A stretch of DNA of 64,000 nucleotides from Lederbergia galactosidilytica (GCF_017873565.1 NZ_JAGGKH010000022.1:1-64000), one strand, 5' to 3'; numbered from the stretch's first letter, positions 52,607 through 62,765 are shown. A program made the numbers and translations. The notes: generated by a model not told the origin, from the sequence alone.

Positions 52607-52730
52607 AGTTACCTCCAAAAGCTTTCTCGAATGCTATTATATCATTCTCGGCTATCATTTAAAATCCGCGGCTAGAGATTGTCATCTGCTTATATTATCA
52701 TCGAAGTAGGAATAAGATGATCTCAACCCT

Positions 52731-54149
52731 TTATTTGAAAACAGCTAACTTCCCATTTCGTAGAGAATCCATACCTCCTTGGAACCTTGCCCCTAACTTC
52801 ATTAGCCTTTTTATTTGCTCAATATGGTACCTCGTTATTTTCTCTCCTGGCAAAATCAAGGGAATCCCCGGAGGATAAGGAGTAATCATCTGTGAGCCTA
52901 CTCTTCCGACAGACTCATCCATTACTACCCATTCGTCCTCTCGATCTTCCATTTCTTCATAAGAAAGAGCTAATGTTGTAATCGCTATGCTTTCTTGCCA
53001 TATTATATTTTGCATGGGCTGTTTTTGTGCTTGTCCATCTGTCCAAGATAAGCTTTGTAATTGCTGTAACGCCCGATCAAATGGATAGGACAGTCCCTTT
53101 TTTAATAATGGAAAGATCAGAAGGATCTGTAGTGGATCTGCTAGTTCAGGATACACTCCGGCTTGTTCAAATTTATTTTGTAATTCATATCCAGACAACG
53201 TGCGATGGCGAACCATCATTTTCAGTGGATCTTCACTTTGGATTACCTGAACACCTGGAAATTGCCGTAACTTCCCCATAAACTCTTGGCTATGCTGTTT
53301 AGTATAAATAAGATCCTCTTTTGAATAATGGGCCAAGTAATGCCGAGCTAAATCTAAAGATGCCATGATTAAATAAGATGGACTACTGGATTGGAGTATC
53401 TTTAAATACCTTTCTACTTTTTTAACTGGCACATAATCACTATTAATATGTAAATAAGATCCCATAGTAAAAGCAGGTAATGTTTTATGGGCTGAATGGA
53501 CAACAATATCAGCCCCGAGCTGAAGGGATGATGAAGGAAACGGGTCTCCTAAACAAAAGTGAGCACCATGAGCCTCATCGATTAAAACAAGTGCTTGGTT
53601 TTGCTTAGCAATTTCAATCATCGTCTTGAGCTCAAACGTTTGGCCATAATAATCGGGATAAGTAAAAATACAAGCTCGAATGGCTGGGTACTGCTGAAAT
53701 GCCTTTTGTACCGTTTCTACCATTAATTCTGTTTCACCATCTTCTCTTATCGTAGAAGCAATAAAAACTGGCTTAAGCTTAGCCAGACGTAATCCGTTTA
53801 AAACAGACTGGTGACACTGACGCTGTACCAACACCATGTCTCCCTCTTTGCAACAAGCTAGAATCATAGCTAAGTTTCCAATCGTTGTTCCATTTACTAA
53901 AAAATAACTTTTTCGTGATTGGTAAAGATCTGTTAATAAACCTTGAGCTTCTCTAATGACTCCTTCGGGAGCATGCAAATCATCTAAACCTGTTAATTCT
54001 GTTGCATCTAATTGAGCAATTTGAGCAAAGGCTGAATCTAAACCATCATACAATCTGCCATTTTTATGGCCCGGCACATGAAAGGAAATCGGCTTTTCCT
54101 TATAAAATTGAATCATTCGTTCATAAATTGGTATCTGCTCTTGCTTCAT
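52731..54149 (-). CDS. yaaO: Orn/Lys/Arg decarboxylase family protein YaaO
   Basis: A 472-residue fold-type I PLP enzyme of the basic amino acid decarboxylase family. It has FHVPGHKNGR near residue 23, the PLP lysine in VHSAHKTLPAFTMGS near 220, LIDEAHGAHF before it, and PPGIPLILPGE near 425. B. subtilis YaaO is of unknown substrate; arginine, lysine or ornithine would each be compatible, so the reaction is not assigned. GAGG lies eight bases before the ATG. It follows csfB directly; xpaC and yaaN, which lie between in B. subtilis, are absent. Confidence 0.9.
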   Translation of the reverse strand: MKQEQIPIYERMIQFYKEKPISFHVPGHKNGRLYDGLDSAFAQIAQLDATELTGLDDLHAPEGVIREAQGLLTDLYQSRKSYFLVNGTTIGNLAMILACCKEGDMVLVQRQCHQSVLNGLRLAKLKPVFIASTIREDGETELMVETVQKAFQQYPAIRACIFTYPDYYGQTFELKTMIEIAKQNQALVLIDEAHGAHFCLGDPFPSSSLQLGADIVVHSAHKTLPAFTMGSYLHINSDYVPVKKVERYLKILQSSSPSYLIMASLDLARHYLAHYSKEDLIYTKQHSQEFMGKLRQFPGVQVIQSEDPLKMMVRHRTLSGYELQNKFEQAGVYPELADPLQILLIFPLLKKGLSYPFDRALQQLQSLSWTDGQAQKQPMQNIIWQESIAITTLALSYEEMEDREDEWVVMDESVGRVGSQMITPYPPGIPLILPGEKITRYHIEQIKRLMKLGARFQGGMDSLRNGKLAVFK

Positions 54150-54201
54150 TCATGATACCTCATTTCTATTTTCCCTCATTATACTATGCTTAAGCATACA
54201 A

Positions 54202-54230
54202 AAACCAGGCGCTCCCTTGTCACCTGGTTT
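54202..54230 (-). terminator. csfB terminator
   Basis: A perfect eight-base stem (AAACCAGG / CCTGGTTT) with a 13-base loop, then TTTTTGTATG on the minus strand. The first arm overlaps the csfB stop codon. Confidence 0.85.
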
Positions 54231-54402
54231 ACGAATAAATCTTATTTTCCTTAATAACTTTTAATTGTTTAATATAAAATTGATAATCAGGATCTTGGGT
54301 GCTTGTTTGTACCATAGCTTTCTCGCAATCTGTACAAATAAACGATGTATATAAATGAATACCATGCTTCTGAGGCTTTTCACAAATAATGCACTTTTCC
54401 AT
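54229..54402 (-). CDS. csfB: Anti-sigma factor CsfB (Gin)
   Basis: A 57-residue gene read directly from the sequence. The translation begins MEKCIICEKPQKHGIHLYTS and continues FICTDCEKAMVQTSTQDPDY, ending in KIYS. Two CxxC pairs (residues 4-7 and 23-26) form the zinc finger of Gin, which inhibits sigma-G (and sigma-E) in the wrong compartment. The line GIHLYTSFICTDCE and the final tyrosine-serine match B. subtilis CsfB (64 residues). GGAGG lies seven bases before the ATG, a textbook sigma-F promoter is upstream, and a terminator overlaps the stop. An 87-codon frame over the same bases is a shadow. Confidence 0.93.
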   Translation of the reverse strand: MEKCIICEKPQKHGIHLYTSFICTDCEKAMVQTSTQDPDYQFYIKQLKVIKENKIYS

Positions 54403-54422
54403 TTCTCCACCTCCGTAGCATT

Positions 54423-54452
54423 TAGTTTGGCCACTTCCTCATATTTGTATAC
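54423..54452 (-). promoter_or_regulatory. Sigma-F promoter of csfB
   Basis: The minus strand reads GTATA, a 15-base spacer, then GGCCAAACTA, matching every fixed position of the sigma-F consensus (GYATA and GGNNANANTA). It lies about 20 bases before the csfB start codon. Confidence 0.88.
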
Positions 54453-54650
54453 ACAATTTCCAACATTAATCCAATTACAATTATTATTATGCAATAAGAA
54501 CATTTCGTGTGTCTGTACATCCACAAATAAAACAGGAATATTCTGTATGGAAGCGGATAAGCATAAGATTTCAGTGATATCTCATTAAATTAATTACTAC
54601 TCACTGGCAATGAAATTGACACTCATGTTTTCTTACTCAAAAAAAAACAA

Positions 54651-54679
54651 AAAAGTCCGTTCCCCTAGAACGAACTTTT
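54651..54679 (-). terminator. bofA terminator
   Basis: A 12-base stem with one mismatch (AAAAGTTCGTTC / GAACGGACTTTT), five-base loop, then TTTTGTTTTTTT on the minus strand. It touches the bofA stop. Confidence 0.9.
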
Positions 54680-54942
54680 CAAAAGATCCATAGCTGAATG
54701 ATGGCTAAGGCGGCAACACCCGGTAATCCGAGAAAGCCAGATATAGCTGATGTAATGAAATTAATCGGAACAGCCAAGCCAAATTGATTGCCAACAGCGT
54801 TTAGAAAAAATAAAAATAAAGCACCGATGAGAAGTTTCATAAACGACAGGCCAATCCAGCGAAATACCTTCGTTGGTAAACCCACCACTAAAAGCAGAAG
54901 TACCACTCCAGAAATAATGGATATGACTATGATTGGACTCAT
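54679..54942 (-). CDS. bofA: Sigma-K processing inhibitor BofA
   Basis: BofA is a mother-cell membrane protein that, with SpoIVFA, holds the SpoIVFB protease inactive until pro-sigma-K cleavage is due. The 87 residues equal B. subtilis BofA, with two to three hydrophobic segments and the conserved FLNAVGNQFGLAVPINFIT near residue 50, then GLPGVAALAIIQ. The start is ATG at 54942 with AGGGGGG. B. subtilis has an rRNA operon between bofA and csfB; none is here. Confidence 0.95.
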   Translation of the reverse strand: MSPIIVISIISGVVLLLLVVGLPTKVFRWIGLSFMKLLIGALFLFFLNAVGNQFGLAVPINFITSAISGFLGLPGVAALAIIQLWIF

Positions 54943-55081
54943 CTTTTCCCCCCTGGAATCAATCCTTTCCACTATTATATGTAAGGTTTGTCCAAAAAGA
55001 ACGAAGAAAACTATGCAAAAGGACGTAAACATTCATATTCTCCGCTGTTTCCTTTATCCCAAGCATAGTCTCTCTGAGCCA

Positions 55082-55291
55082 TTATCTTATGGAGATTTTC
55101 CTTTTTTTAGCTTCCCGGAATAGAAAAAAGTACTTTGATTTTGCTAGAAGAGCTAATCGATGCAATTCTTCATCATACTCATAACTCATCTCTTCTAACT
55201 GAGAAAAATACATCCAATCTTTCTTTGCATTTTCCATTAGCTCAATAAGCTTTTGATTATATTCCTTTCGAAGCTTTTTTCTTTGAAACAT
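55082..55291 (-). CDS. yaaL: DUF2508 protein YaaL
   Basis: A 69-residue, highly charged, probably helical protein (KLRKEYNQKLIELMENAKKDW, then YEYDEELHRLALLAKSKYFFL). It is the YaaL family, always found between recR and bofA in bacilli; the function is unknown. I chose the ATG at 55291, five bases after AGGTGG; the GTG three codons earlier overlaps that site. Confidence 0.88.
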   Translation of the reverse strand: MFQRKKLRKEYNQKLIELMENAKKDWMYFSQLEEMSYEYDEELHRLALLAKSKYFFLFREAKKRKISIR

Positions 55292-55362
55292 GTACGCCAC
55301 CTCTAAGAATGAGTCCTTTATAAGAAAAGCACCAGCACCTTGATGTAAGAAGAAAGGCTAAA

Positions 55363-55490
55363 TTCGCGCCGTCCTGGCGCAACGCCTTCCTGACCAACAT
55401 CCTGTTGGCCTCCGACAAGCAAATGTTCCTGAAGCTATAAAGGGTGCATTTTCCCTTTATAGCTTCAGGGTTATTAACCAGAACATCGGC
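55363..55490. repeat. Long-hairpin repeat, inverted orientation
   Basis: The centre is a perfect 16-base stem (CTGAAGCTATAAAGGG and its complement) with an eight-base loop. The arms GACAAGCAAATGTTC and GGTTATTAACCAG are the reverse complement of the CAAATAACC...GAACATTTGCTTGTC arms at 51.2 kb. The left end (GCGCCGTCCTGGCGCAACGCC) is an inverted copy of the hairpin at 17667-17711. It lies between recR and yaaL. Confidence 0.85.
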
Positions 55491-55560
55491 TAAGTTCGTG
55501 ATGTACTGTCGTTTTGTTTACACAAGCACTCCCTATCCTGTTGGTCTCCGTAAAGAAAAC

Positions 55561-56157
55561 TTACACTTCTCTACGTCCCTCCAAGGCTTTGGATAAAGTT
55601 ACTTCATCCGCATACTCCAGATCTCCACCGACTGGAAGACCATGGGCAATCCTTGTTACCGTAATTCCCGACGGCTTAAGCAATCGGGAAATATACATAG
55701 CCGTTGCTTCTCCCTCAATATTTGGATTCGTTGCTAAGATCACTTCTTGAACAGTCTCATCTTGAAGTCTCTTTAATAAATCAGGAATATTAATATCTTC
55801 AGGTCCAATCCCTTCCATTGGAGATATAGAACCATGAAGAACATGATATAAGCCATGATATTCTTTCATTTTTTCCATAGCAATTACATCTTTTGATTCC
55901 TGTACAACACAGATGACACTTCTATCTCGCTTCGAGTCCTTACAAATATAGCAAGGATCCTGATCTGTAATATGCCCACAAACGGAACAGAATCCTAAGT
56001 CTCGTTTTGCATTGACAAGGGCCTTTGCAAAGTCAAGAACAGTATCTTCCTTCATATCTAAAACGAAAAATGCCAGGCGGGCTGCTGTCTTAGGCCCAAT
56101 TCCCGGCAATTTCATAAAGCTATCAATCAGCTTGGATATTGGTTCGGGGTAATGCAT
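55561..56157 (-). CDS. recR: Recombination protein RecR
   Basis: RecR works with RecO and RecF to load RecA on gapped DNA. The 198 residues show a helix-hairpin-helix ([15 protein letters not shown] near residue 17), a zinc finger ([16 protein letters not shown] near 57-72) and a Toprim domain ([15 protein letters not shown] and [16 protein letters not shown]). It follows ebfC by 14 bases. Confidence 0.98.
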   Translation of the reverse strand: MHYPEPISKLIDSFMKLPGIGPKTAARLAFFVLDMKEDTVLDFAKALVNAKRDLGFCSVCGHITDQDPCYICKDSKRDRSVICVVQESKDVIAMEKMKEYHGLYHVLHGSISPMEGIGPEDINIPDLLKRLQDETVQEVILATNPNIEGEATAMYISRLLKPSGITVTRIAHGLPVGGDLEYADEVTLSKALEGRREV

Positions 56158-56171
56158 AATAAGCTAACCTC

Positions 56172-56489
56172 CTAGAATCCAGGAAGGTTGATTCCTTTAG
56201 TAAATTGCCCCATCGTCTGATTTGTTAATTCATCAGCTTGCTTCATTGCTTCATTAACAGCAGCTAAAACAAGGTCTTGAAGCATTTCTATATCCTCTGG
56301 ATCAACAACTTCTTCCTTAATTTTCACTTCAAGTACTTCTTTATGACCAGAAACAACAACGGTCACCATTCCGCCTCCAGCTGTTGCTTCAATCCGTTCT
56401 TCACCTAGCTCCTCCTGAGCCTGAGCCATCTTCTTTTGCATCTTTTGCATTTGCTTCATCATACCTTGCATATTTCCCATTCCACGCAT
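56172..56489 (-). CDS. ebfC: Nucleoid-associated protein EbfC (YaaK)
   Basis: A 105-residue YbaB/EbfC-family DNA-binding protein. The N terminus is a methionine- and glutamine-rich helix (residues 1-30). The core reads [26 protein letters not shown], quoted here as family-typical, followed by [19 protein letters not shown]. It sits between dnaX and recR, the near-universal order for this family. Confidence 0.95.
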   Translation of the reverse strand: MRGMGNMQGMMKQMQKMQKKMAQAQEELGEERIEATAGGGMVTVVVSGHKEVLEVKIKEEVVDPEDIEMLQDLVLAAVNEAMKQADELTNQTMGQFTKGINLPGF

Positions 56490-56509
56490 ATTATTCCATT
56501 CCCTTCCAT

Positions 56510-58192
56510 TTAGTTTTTAATTTCAATTAAGTCTTCTCCAACTAGATTTACAGCTTCCTGAATAAGTGGATCTGGAGTTTCTTCTCCTTCTTGGTCTTGC
56601 TCCTGTCCCTGATGTTGTAGAAAATCTTCGCGGATTTCTAGCCATTGAGGTTCAGGGACTCCTACAAATTGAAGCCTTTTTCCAGTGATTTCCTCAATGA
56701 GATTAGCAGTCACTTCTAAAAACTTCGTATTTTCCATAGCCATTTTGCAATGAATTTCATATTTAAATTTTATAACAAAGGCAGTCGGTGAGGCTGCAGC
56801 AGGTTCTGCATCCATTAATAGAGCTGCCTGGGATCGCATTTGTCGATTATTCAGTTGTTCGAGGAGATTTCCCCACTGACTCTTAATAAGATTTAAATTA
56901 TCCCGTGTCGCTTCATTTAATATTTCACGAATTTTCCTTGTATTCGCTTGGAAGCCTCTGTTTGCTCGTATTGGCTTTTTTGTTGATTTTGCCTGAGGTT
57001 GTTCTTCCAGCACAGGACGATTTACTTTTAAATCTTCTACTTGTTTCTCTAGCCTATCGATCTTTGTTAGTAATTCCTGTACACCATCCAAATGATTGAT
57101 ATTCGTTTCTGTTTTCGTCTGACATAATTTCACAAGACATACTTCCAGATAGATCTTTGCATGATCTGAGAACTTCATATCCTGTTGTGTCTTATTTAAC
57201 ACATCCATATATTCATATATTTGGCTTGGTTGTATAGCTTTAGCAAGTTCGATGAAATCATCATCTAACATAGCTCTTTCCAGTGACTCTTCAAGATTAG
57301 GGGCTGTCTGATACAATAAAAGATCACGAAAATATAAAATTAAATCTTCAACAAAGCGGATCGGATCCTTCCCATCTAACACTAACTTCTCAAGGATGGA
57401 CAAAGATTCGGATACATTCTTTTCGTGGATAGCATGAACTAACTTGTTCAAGTAATTTTGCGAAACAGATCCTGTAACCGTTAAAGCATCTTCAACTGTC
57501 ACTTGATCAGTGCTAAAGGAAATGGCTTGGTCTAATAAACTTAAAGCATCCCGCATCCCACCGCTTGCTGCCTGCGCAATAACATGTAAAGCTTTTTCTT
57601 CATACTTCAACTCAGATTCTGAAGCAATATGAACCATTCTATTGACTAGATCTTGTGATGTTATTCTTTTAAAGTCAAAACGTTGGCAACGAGAAATAAT
57701 AGTCAAAGGAATCTTATGAGGTTCAGTCGTTGCTAAAATAAAAATGACATGCTTTGGTGGCTCTTCTAAAGTCTTTAATAAAGCATTAAAAGCACCCATA
57801 GAAAGCATATGAACTTCATCAATAATATAGACTTTGTAGGATACAGAAGTGGGAGCGTATTTCACCTTGTCCCGAATATCGCGGATCTCTTCTACACCAT
57901 TATTCGAAGCAGCATCAATCTCAATCACATCTTGTATTGACCCATCCGCAATTCCTAAACAAGCGGGACACTCATTACAAGGCTCTGCTATCGGCATTTT
58001 TTGGCAGTTTACTGCTTTAGCTAATATTTTTGCCGCACTTGTTTTCCCTGTTCCCCGTGGGCCGGAAAATAAATAAGCATGACTCGTTTTCTGTTGGAGT
58101 AGAGCGTTTTGTAATGTTTTCGTCACATGTTCTTGCCCTACCACATCTTCAAACGTTTGTGGTCGCCAGACACGGTATAACGCTTGATACAT
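56510..58192 (-). CDS. dnaX: DNA polymerase III tau/gamma subunit
   Basis: DnaX is the clamp-loader motor that also tethers polymerase and helicase. The 560 residues start [20 protein letters not shown]. The P-loop is [14 protein letters not shown] near residue 42, the four zinc ligands are in [18 protein letters not shown] (near 64-79) and Walker B is IDEVHMLS. The C-terminal third (after about 370) carries a coiled-coil stretch and tau-specific region. GGGAG is nine bases from the ATG. Confidence 0.98.
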   Translation of the reverse strand: MYQALYRVWRPQTFEDVVGQEHVTKTLQNALLQQKTSHAYLFSGPRGTGKTSAAKILAKAVNCQKMPIAEPCNECPACLGIADGSIQDVIEIDAASNNGVEEIRDIRDKVKYAPTSVSYKVYIIDEVHMLSMGAFNALLKTLEEPPKHVIFILATTEPHKIPLTIISRCQRFDFKRITSQDLVNRMVHIASESELKYEEKALHVIAQAASGGMRDALSLLDQAISFSTDQVTVEDALTVTGSVSQNYLNKLVHAIHEKNVSESLSILEKLVLDGKDPIRFVEDLILYFRDLLLYQTAPNLEESLERAMLDDDFIELAKAIQPSQIYEYMDVLNKTQQDMKFSDHAKIYLEVCLVKLCQTKTETNINHLDGVQELLTKIDRLEKQVEDLKVNRPVLEEQPQAKSTKKPIRANRGFQANTRKIREILNEATRDNLNLIKSQWGNLLEQLNNRQMRSQAALLMDAEPAAASPTAFVIKFKYEIHCKMAMENTKFLEVTANLIEEITGKRLQFVGVPEPQWLEIREDFLQHQGQEQDQEGEETPDPLIQEAVNLVGEDLIEIKN

Positions 58193-58250
58193 TTATGCTC
58201 TCTCCCTCTTCCCGTTTTTTATTTTGCTACTGAGTTGTATATATACTGAG

Positions 58251-58418
58251 CATGTTCAAAGAGGAGGATAAAAAGGACCAGCTTGGCCAAAGTTGCTGAC
58301 ACCCTATTAGTAATGCCGAAACTGAGTATGTCCTATGCTCCTAAAATCCCACTTCAGTGAAGCAAGGCAACATTGAAATTGACTATGCCATCTACGCCTG
58401 ATCTGTCTGAACATCCTC
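58251..58418. repeat. MITE-like element with GTTCAAA ends (copy 3)
   Basis: It begins CATGTTCAAAGAGGAGGATA and ends GTCTGAACATCCT. Read forward, the first 50 bases match the reverse complement of the 28.8-kb element (GTTCAAAGAGGA, AGGACCA, TTGGC, TGCT). It lies upstream of dnaX and encodes nothing. Confidence 0.75.
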
Positions 58419-58545
58419 TATATAAAATAACCTCTTATTTGCCTTTCTATTATACCTTATTTGAGACGGGTTTGACAAAAAGAGAAGGGATTTGTTTTAA
58501 GAAAGAATCTATGGCTTACTCTAATCTATATCAACTGTCAATTTT

Positions 58546-60228
58546 TTAAAAAGCCCCTGAACCACCACCGCCTCCACCAACACCGCCCCCTCCTGAACCA
58601 GTGAAGGAACTTCCAGATGAACTTGAACTATAGTCAGTAAATTTTTTATCTGCTTGTGAAAACCCACCATATAATATAGGGATGGTAAAATAGGAGTAAC
58701 TCATATAAGAGGAATCTATATTTTGCAATTCCTTCTCCCATTGTTGCGTTTTCTTCATCCCTGCAAACTTACTGTTCGCTCCAAAGACAATTACTCGCAT
58801 CCGTGTTTCATCTGATACTTTTTGCCAATCTGAACCCTTTATTTCGTTCATTCTGTTGGTAAATTGCATCCATTCCTCTTTTATATAGAATCCTTTGCTT
58901 GAAAGTGGACGATAAAAGAACGCTATATAACTAGCCACTAAAAATAAAATGAAAGCTATAAGGAACATTGGAATGACTTCATAGTGAATAGCTGAAATCA
59001 ATAAACTTAATAGCCCAAAAGCCAGAAAACCAAAGATTCCCCGGTAGATGGATTTTTTCTCACGTAAACCTGCTTCTTTAATTTCCTTTTTTATTGCTGC
59101 TTTCCACTCCGTTAAACGCTTATGATAAGCTGAGAGGTTTTTTTCCACTTTAATGAATGTCTCAAGATTCGCAATGTTAAAATAACCATTTTCCCCCAAT
59201 TCATCAAAGAGCCACTTTAGTAGAATTCTTTCATGTTCGTGTTGAACATTAGAATGAAGCCTTCTGAATTCATCCTCCGATCTCTGCTCAACAGCTCCTT
59301 TTCGAACTAAATCAAGTAAAGCAGCTGGAACATGAATAGCGTCCACACCCAGTGTATAGTATATCGTTGCAGGCATACTTATTTTCTCAATAGGAACAAG
59401 CATGTATTCTTGGTGTAACTTTTCCTTAATCAAGCTATATTTTCTTTTCTTAGTGAGATGTTCCCATCCAAGCAAAGTAACAAATAGCAGTAAGAAAAAC
59501 GGAATCAATAGTTTAGAGGTAGAGGTAAATCTTTGCTTATTTTCTTTAAAGGCTTCTGCTTTTTGTTCCAAGCTTTCCTTTTCTTGTATGAGGGAATCCT
59601 TCATAGCTTTTGATGAGGTTGGTGCTAGTTCCGAAAATAATATGGAGGGATAGGCGACTCGAATATCACCATTTTCACCTGATGGAACATTTCCCATAGA
59701 ATATTCCACAACTCCATTTGCTTTAACACTTTGTTTGTCAAAGGCTTGTTCATAACCAAAGGCAATTACATCCTCTGGATTATTTGGAGGATAAATTGTA
59801 ATCCGCATATTCCCATAATCTGTTTCATTTCGTTGATCGAAAAACGGCCAATAAAATTCCGTTATATCTTCATGTTTTTCCAAACTATTTTTAATCACAT
59901 ATTCTAAGGTAATTTCAACGGTTTCCTTTTTACCCTTACGATGAATTTTATATAATTCATCCTCTTTTTCTACTTTAAGTGTTTTTCCGCGTTCTTTCGC
60001 CAAAAAACTTGTTATTTCCGCACCCTTTTTTGGATATATTTCCCGGGTAATGCCATTAAATTTACCCTTAAATTGATAAGTATGGGTTTCCTGTACATTA
60101 ACATCTCCATTTTTCTGCAGATAGGCATCTATTTTTACATTGGAAATAGAAAATTCGACAGCTCCTACTTTAAATGGAAATAATAAAATAAAGAAAACGA
60201 TTAAGCCGGAAAGGATCTTTCGATTCAA
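58546..60228 (-). CDS. DUF2207-type membrane protein
   Basis: A 560-residue protein with a signal peptide (MNRKILSGLIVFFILLFPFK), then an extracytoplasmic beta-rich DUF2207 domain (about 25-200, FSISNVKIDAYLQKNGDV and IYPPNNPEDV). A membrane helix follows (near 245), then a cytoplasmic region with IYYTLGVDAIHVPAALLDL, two further helices (about 395-445) and the family's glycine-rich C terminus (GGGGVGGGGGG). The function of the family is unknown. It starts at TTG (60228), nine bases after AGGAG. B. subtilis has no gene between the SRP RNA and dnaX, so this is an accessory insertion. Confidence 0.85.
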   Translation of the reverse strand: MNRKILSGLIVFFILLFPFKVGAVEFSISNVKIDAYLQKNGDVNVQETHTYQFKGKFNGITREIYPKKGAEITSFLAKERGKTLKVEKEDELYKIHRKGKKETVEITLEYVIKNSLEKHEDITEFYWPFFDQRNETDYGNMRITIYPPNNPEDVIAFGYEQAFDKQSVKANGVVEYSMGNVPSGENGDIRVAYPSILFSELAPTSSKAMKDSLIQEKESLEQKAEAFKENKQRFTSTSKLLIPFFLLLFVTLLGWEHLTKKRKYSLIKEKLHQEYMLVPIEKISMPATIYYTLGVDAIHVPAALLDLVRKGAVEQRSEDEFRRLHSNVQHEHERILLKWLFDELGENGYFNIANLETFIKVEKNLSAYHKRLTEWKAAIKKEIKEAGLREKKSIYRGIFGFLAFGLLSLLISAIHYEVIPMFLIAFILFLVASYIAFFYRPLSSKGFYIKEEWMQFTNRMNEIKGSDWQKVSDETRMRVIVFGANSKFAGMKKTQQWEKELQNIDSSYMSYSYFTIPILYGGFSQADKKFTDYSSSSSGSSFTGSGGGGVGGGGGGSGAF

Positions 60229-60350
60229 ATCATCACTCTCCTAATATGAATGAATTATCAAATTGCTTCCTTCTAATTACTACGAAAATAAAACAAGAAA
60301 AGTTTCATTCAAGCAATGAATAGGAGGAAATACCTTCTAAAAAGCAAAAA

Positions 60351-60378
60351 ATCCACTCACTTTAAAAAGTGAATGGAT
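60351..60378 (-). terminator. SRP RNA terminator
   Basis: A 12-13-base stem with one mismatch (ATCCATTCACTT / AAGTGAGTGGAT), then TTTTTTGCTTTTT on the minus strand. Confidence 0.88.
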
Positions 60379-60399
60379 ATCATTATGATCGAAATGGAA

Positions 60400-60667
60400 A
60401 TCGTACACCTTCCTTCGACTGTATACCATAGGCGTTACTTAAGCAGTTAGCTCGACCCAGGCAACCCCGCGGCACATGAGAGCTTCCACTTAATGCTGCT
60501 TCCTTCCGGACCTGACATGGTTCATGGATTCTCATTGCGCGGGACCCAAGTGTCCACACCACTTACTTAAGGCAGGCCCTACAGTACAGCAGCCTCTAGA
60601 AGGAATTCAACCCCGCTGGAGCGGATTGCGGGTTACAAGGCTCCGCTAATTCCCCGTCTAGTACGAT
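60400..60667 (-). ncRNA. scr: Large signal recognition particle RNA (scr, 6S-L type)
   Basis: About 268 bases on the minus strand with the long Bacillus-type SRP RNA. The tetraloop-like GTCCGGAAGGAAGCAGCATT core and GAACCATGTCAGG of the Ffh-binding S domain are present, plus the Alu-domain ends. The terminal ATCGTAC at the 5' end pairs with GTACGAT at the 3' end, fixing the limits to within a base or two. It lies between tadA and dnaX, as in B. subtilis. Confidence 0.96.
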
Positions 60668-60674
60668 ATGATTA

Positions 60675-60703
60675 AGTATACATTCTTTCAAAATAGAAAT
60701 CAA
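60675..60703 (-). promoter_or_regulatory. Sigma-A promoter of SRP RNA
   Basis: TTGATT, a 17-base spacer and TATACT on the minus strand, seven bases before the inferred RNA 5' end. Confidence 0.8.
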
Positions 60704-60730
60704 TGGCGAGGTTTTCCATTTTCAGCAATT

Positions 60731-61309
<579 letters not shown>

Positions 61310-61434
61310 TCATACATAGAATATTACAAACATTAGGCTTGCATGAAGCAGGTCACAAAGCCGTTACAGCCAACTAGGATACAACTGCTCAAGCTCTGGC
61401 AAGCCTTTAATCCTTATAAACAGGAGGATATACC

Positions 61435-62718
61435 ATGCAAATTCATGTTGTAGAAGCCAATCAATCATTGGCATTGATTGCTTCTCGTTATGATCTTAAT
61501 CCTAACACTATTGCTGAAGCAAATGAACTGCCTAACCCAGATCAATTAGTCATTGGCCAGGCATTAGTTATCCCCATTTATGGACAATTTTATTGGGTCC
61601 AACCGGGAGATAACCTTTATTCTATTAGCCAAAAATTTGATATTTCCTATCAAGAACTTGCCAGAATCAACGGAATAGCTGTTAGCCATGTACTTCAAGT
61701 TGGAATGCGCTTATATATCCCACAAGGCCCGAAAACAAATCGTGAATTCAATGCATATGTAGAACCATTTGGTAACACCGTATCAGAAGCATTAGAAAAT
61801 AGTGCGAGGCAAGCTGCACCTTACTTAACCTATTTATCCCCTTTTGCTTATTTAGTAAAAGCGGATGGATCTTTAACAGCACCACCATTAAATCAGTTTC
61901 CGGCAATTGCAGAGGCCAATCAAAATACACTAGTTATGGTTATTGCCAATCAAGCAGAAGGGCAATTCAGCTCAGAAATTGCTCATACGATTTTAACAGA
62001 TCAAACTGTTCGAGAAGCTTTTTTAAACAATATTATTCAAGAAGCAAAACGAGTAGGATTTGGGGATGTCCATTTTGATCTAGAACGTCTTTATCCTGGA
62101 GATAGTGAAGCTTATAACCAATTTTTAAGAATTGCAAGAGATCGTCTGCATCAGGAGGGGATTATGATTTCTACTGCCCTCGCCCCAAAGACTAGTGCCA
62201 CACAACAAGGAGAATGGTATGAAGGGCATGATTATAAAATACATGGAGAAATCGTTGATTATGTAGTCATCATGACTTATGAATGGGGATATAGTGGTGG
62301 CCCTGCAATGGCTGTCTCACCGATAAATTCTGTTCGAACCGTATTAAATTACGCTATATCGGAAATCCCTCCTGAAAAAATATTTATGGGACAAAATTTA
62401 TATGGGTATGATTGGACACTTCCCTTTGTTCAAGGGACAACCGCTAGAGCGATTAGCCCACAACAGGCTATTCAGATAGCTGCAGAGCGTGGAGTCGCCA
62501 TTCGATACGACGAAACAGCTCAAGCCCCCTTTTTTCATTATATGGATCAAGAGGGAAGAAGACATGAAGTATGGTTTGAAGATGCTCGCTCCATTCAAGC
62601 TAAGTTTAACCTAGTGAAGGAATTAGGACTTAGAGGAGTAAGCTATTGGAAACTAGGTCTATCTTTCCCGCAAAATTGGCTACTCATTACTGATAACTTC
62701 CACGTTGTAAAAAAATAA
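61435..62718 (+). CDS. yaaH: Spore peptidoglycan hydrolase YaaH (LysM-GH18)
   Basis: A 427-residue cortex-lytic N-acetylglucosaminidase homologue (YaaH/SleL). It has two N-terminal LysM domains (residues 2-45 and 50-94: HVVEANQSLALIASRYDL and WVQPGDNLYSISQKFDI), then a GH18 barrel. The catalytic glutamate lies in DVHFDLERL near residue 220 and a conserved YEWGYSGGP near 282. Length equals B. subtilis YaaH. There is no signal peptide; spore targeting is through LysM. AGGAGG lies seven bases before the ATG. The upstream CATACATA near 61311 could be part of a sigma-E -10, but no fitting -35 was found. Confidence 0.95.
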   Translation: MQIHVVEANQSLALIASRYDLNPNTIAEANELPNPDQLVIGQALVIPIYGQFYWVQPGDNLYSISQKFDISYQELARINGIAVSHVLQVGMRLYIPQGPKTNREFNAYVEPFGNTVSEALENSARQAAPYLTYLSPFAYLVKADGSLTAPPLNQFPAIAEANQNTLVMVIANQAEGQFSSEIAHTILTDQTVREAFLNNIIQEAKRVGFGDVHFDLERLYPGDSEAYNQFLRIARDRLHQEGIMISTALAPKTSATQQGEWYEGHDYKIHGEIVDYVVIMTYEWGYSGGPAMAVSPINSVRTVLNYAISEIPPEKIFMGQNLYGYDWTLPFVQGTTARAISPQQAIQIAAERGVAIRYDETAQAPFFHYMDQEGRRHEVWFEDARSIQAKFNLVKELGLRGVSYWKLGLSFPQNWLLITDNFHVVKK

Positions 62719-62765
62719 GTGGATGATTTATCTAAATGTTGTATCATCGTTGATTTTTAACCATA

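Noticed and set aside
54261-54524. An 87-codon minus-strand frame
   Set aside because: It overlaps csfB in another frame, crosses the csfB promoter and has no family features.
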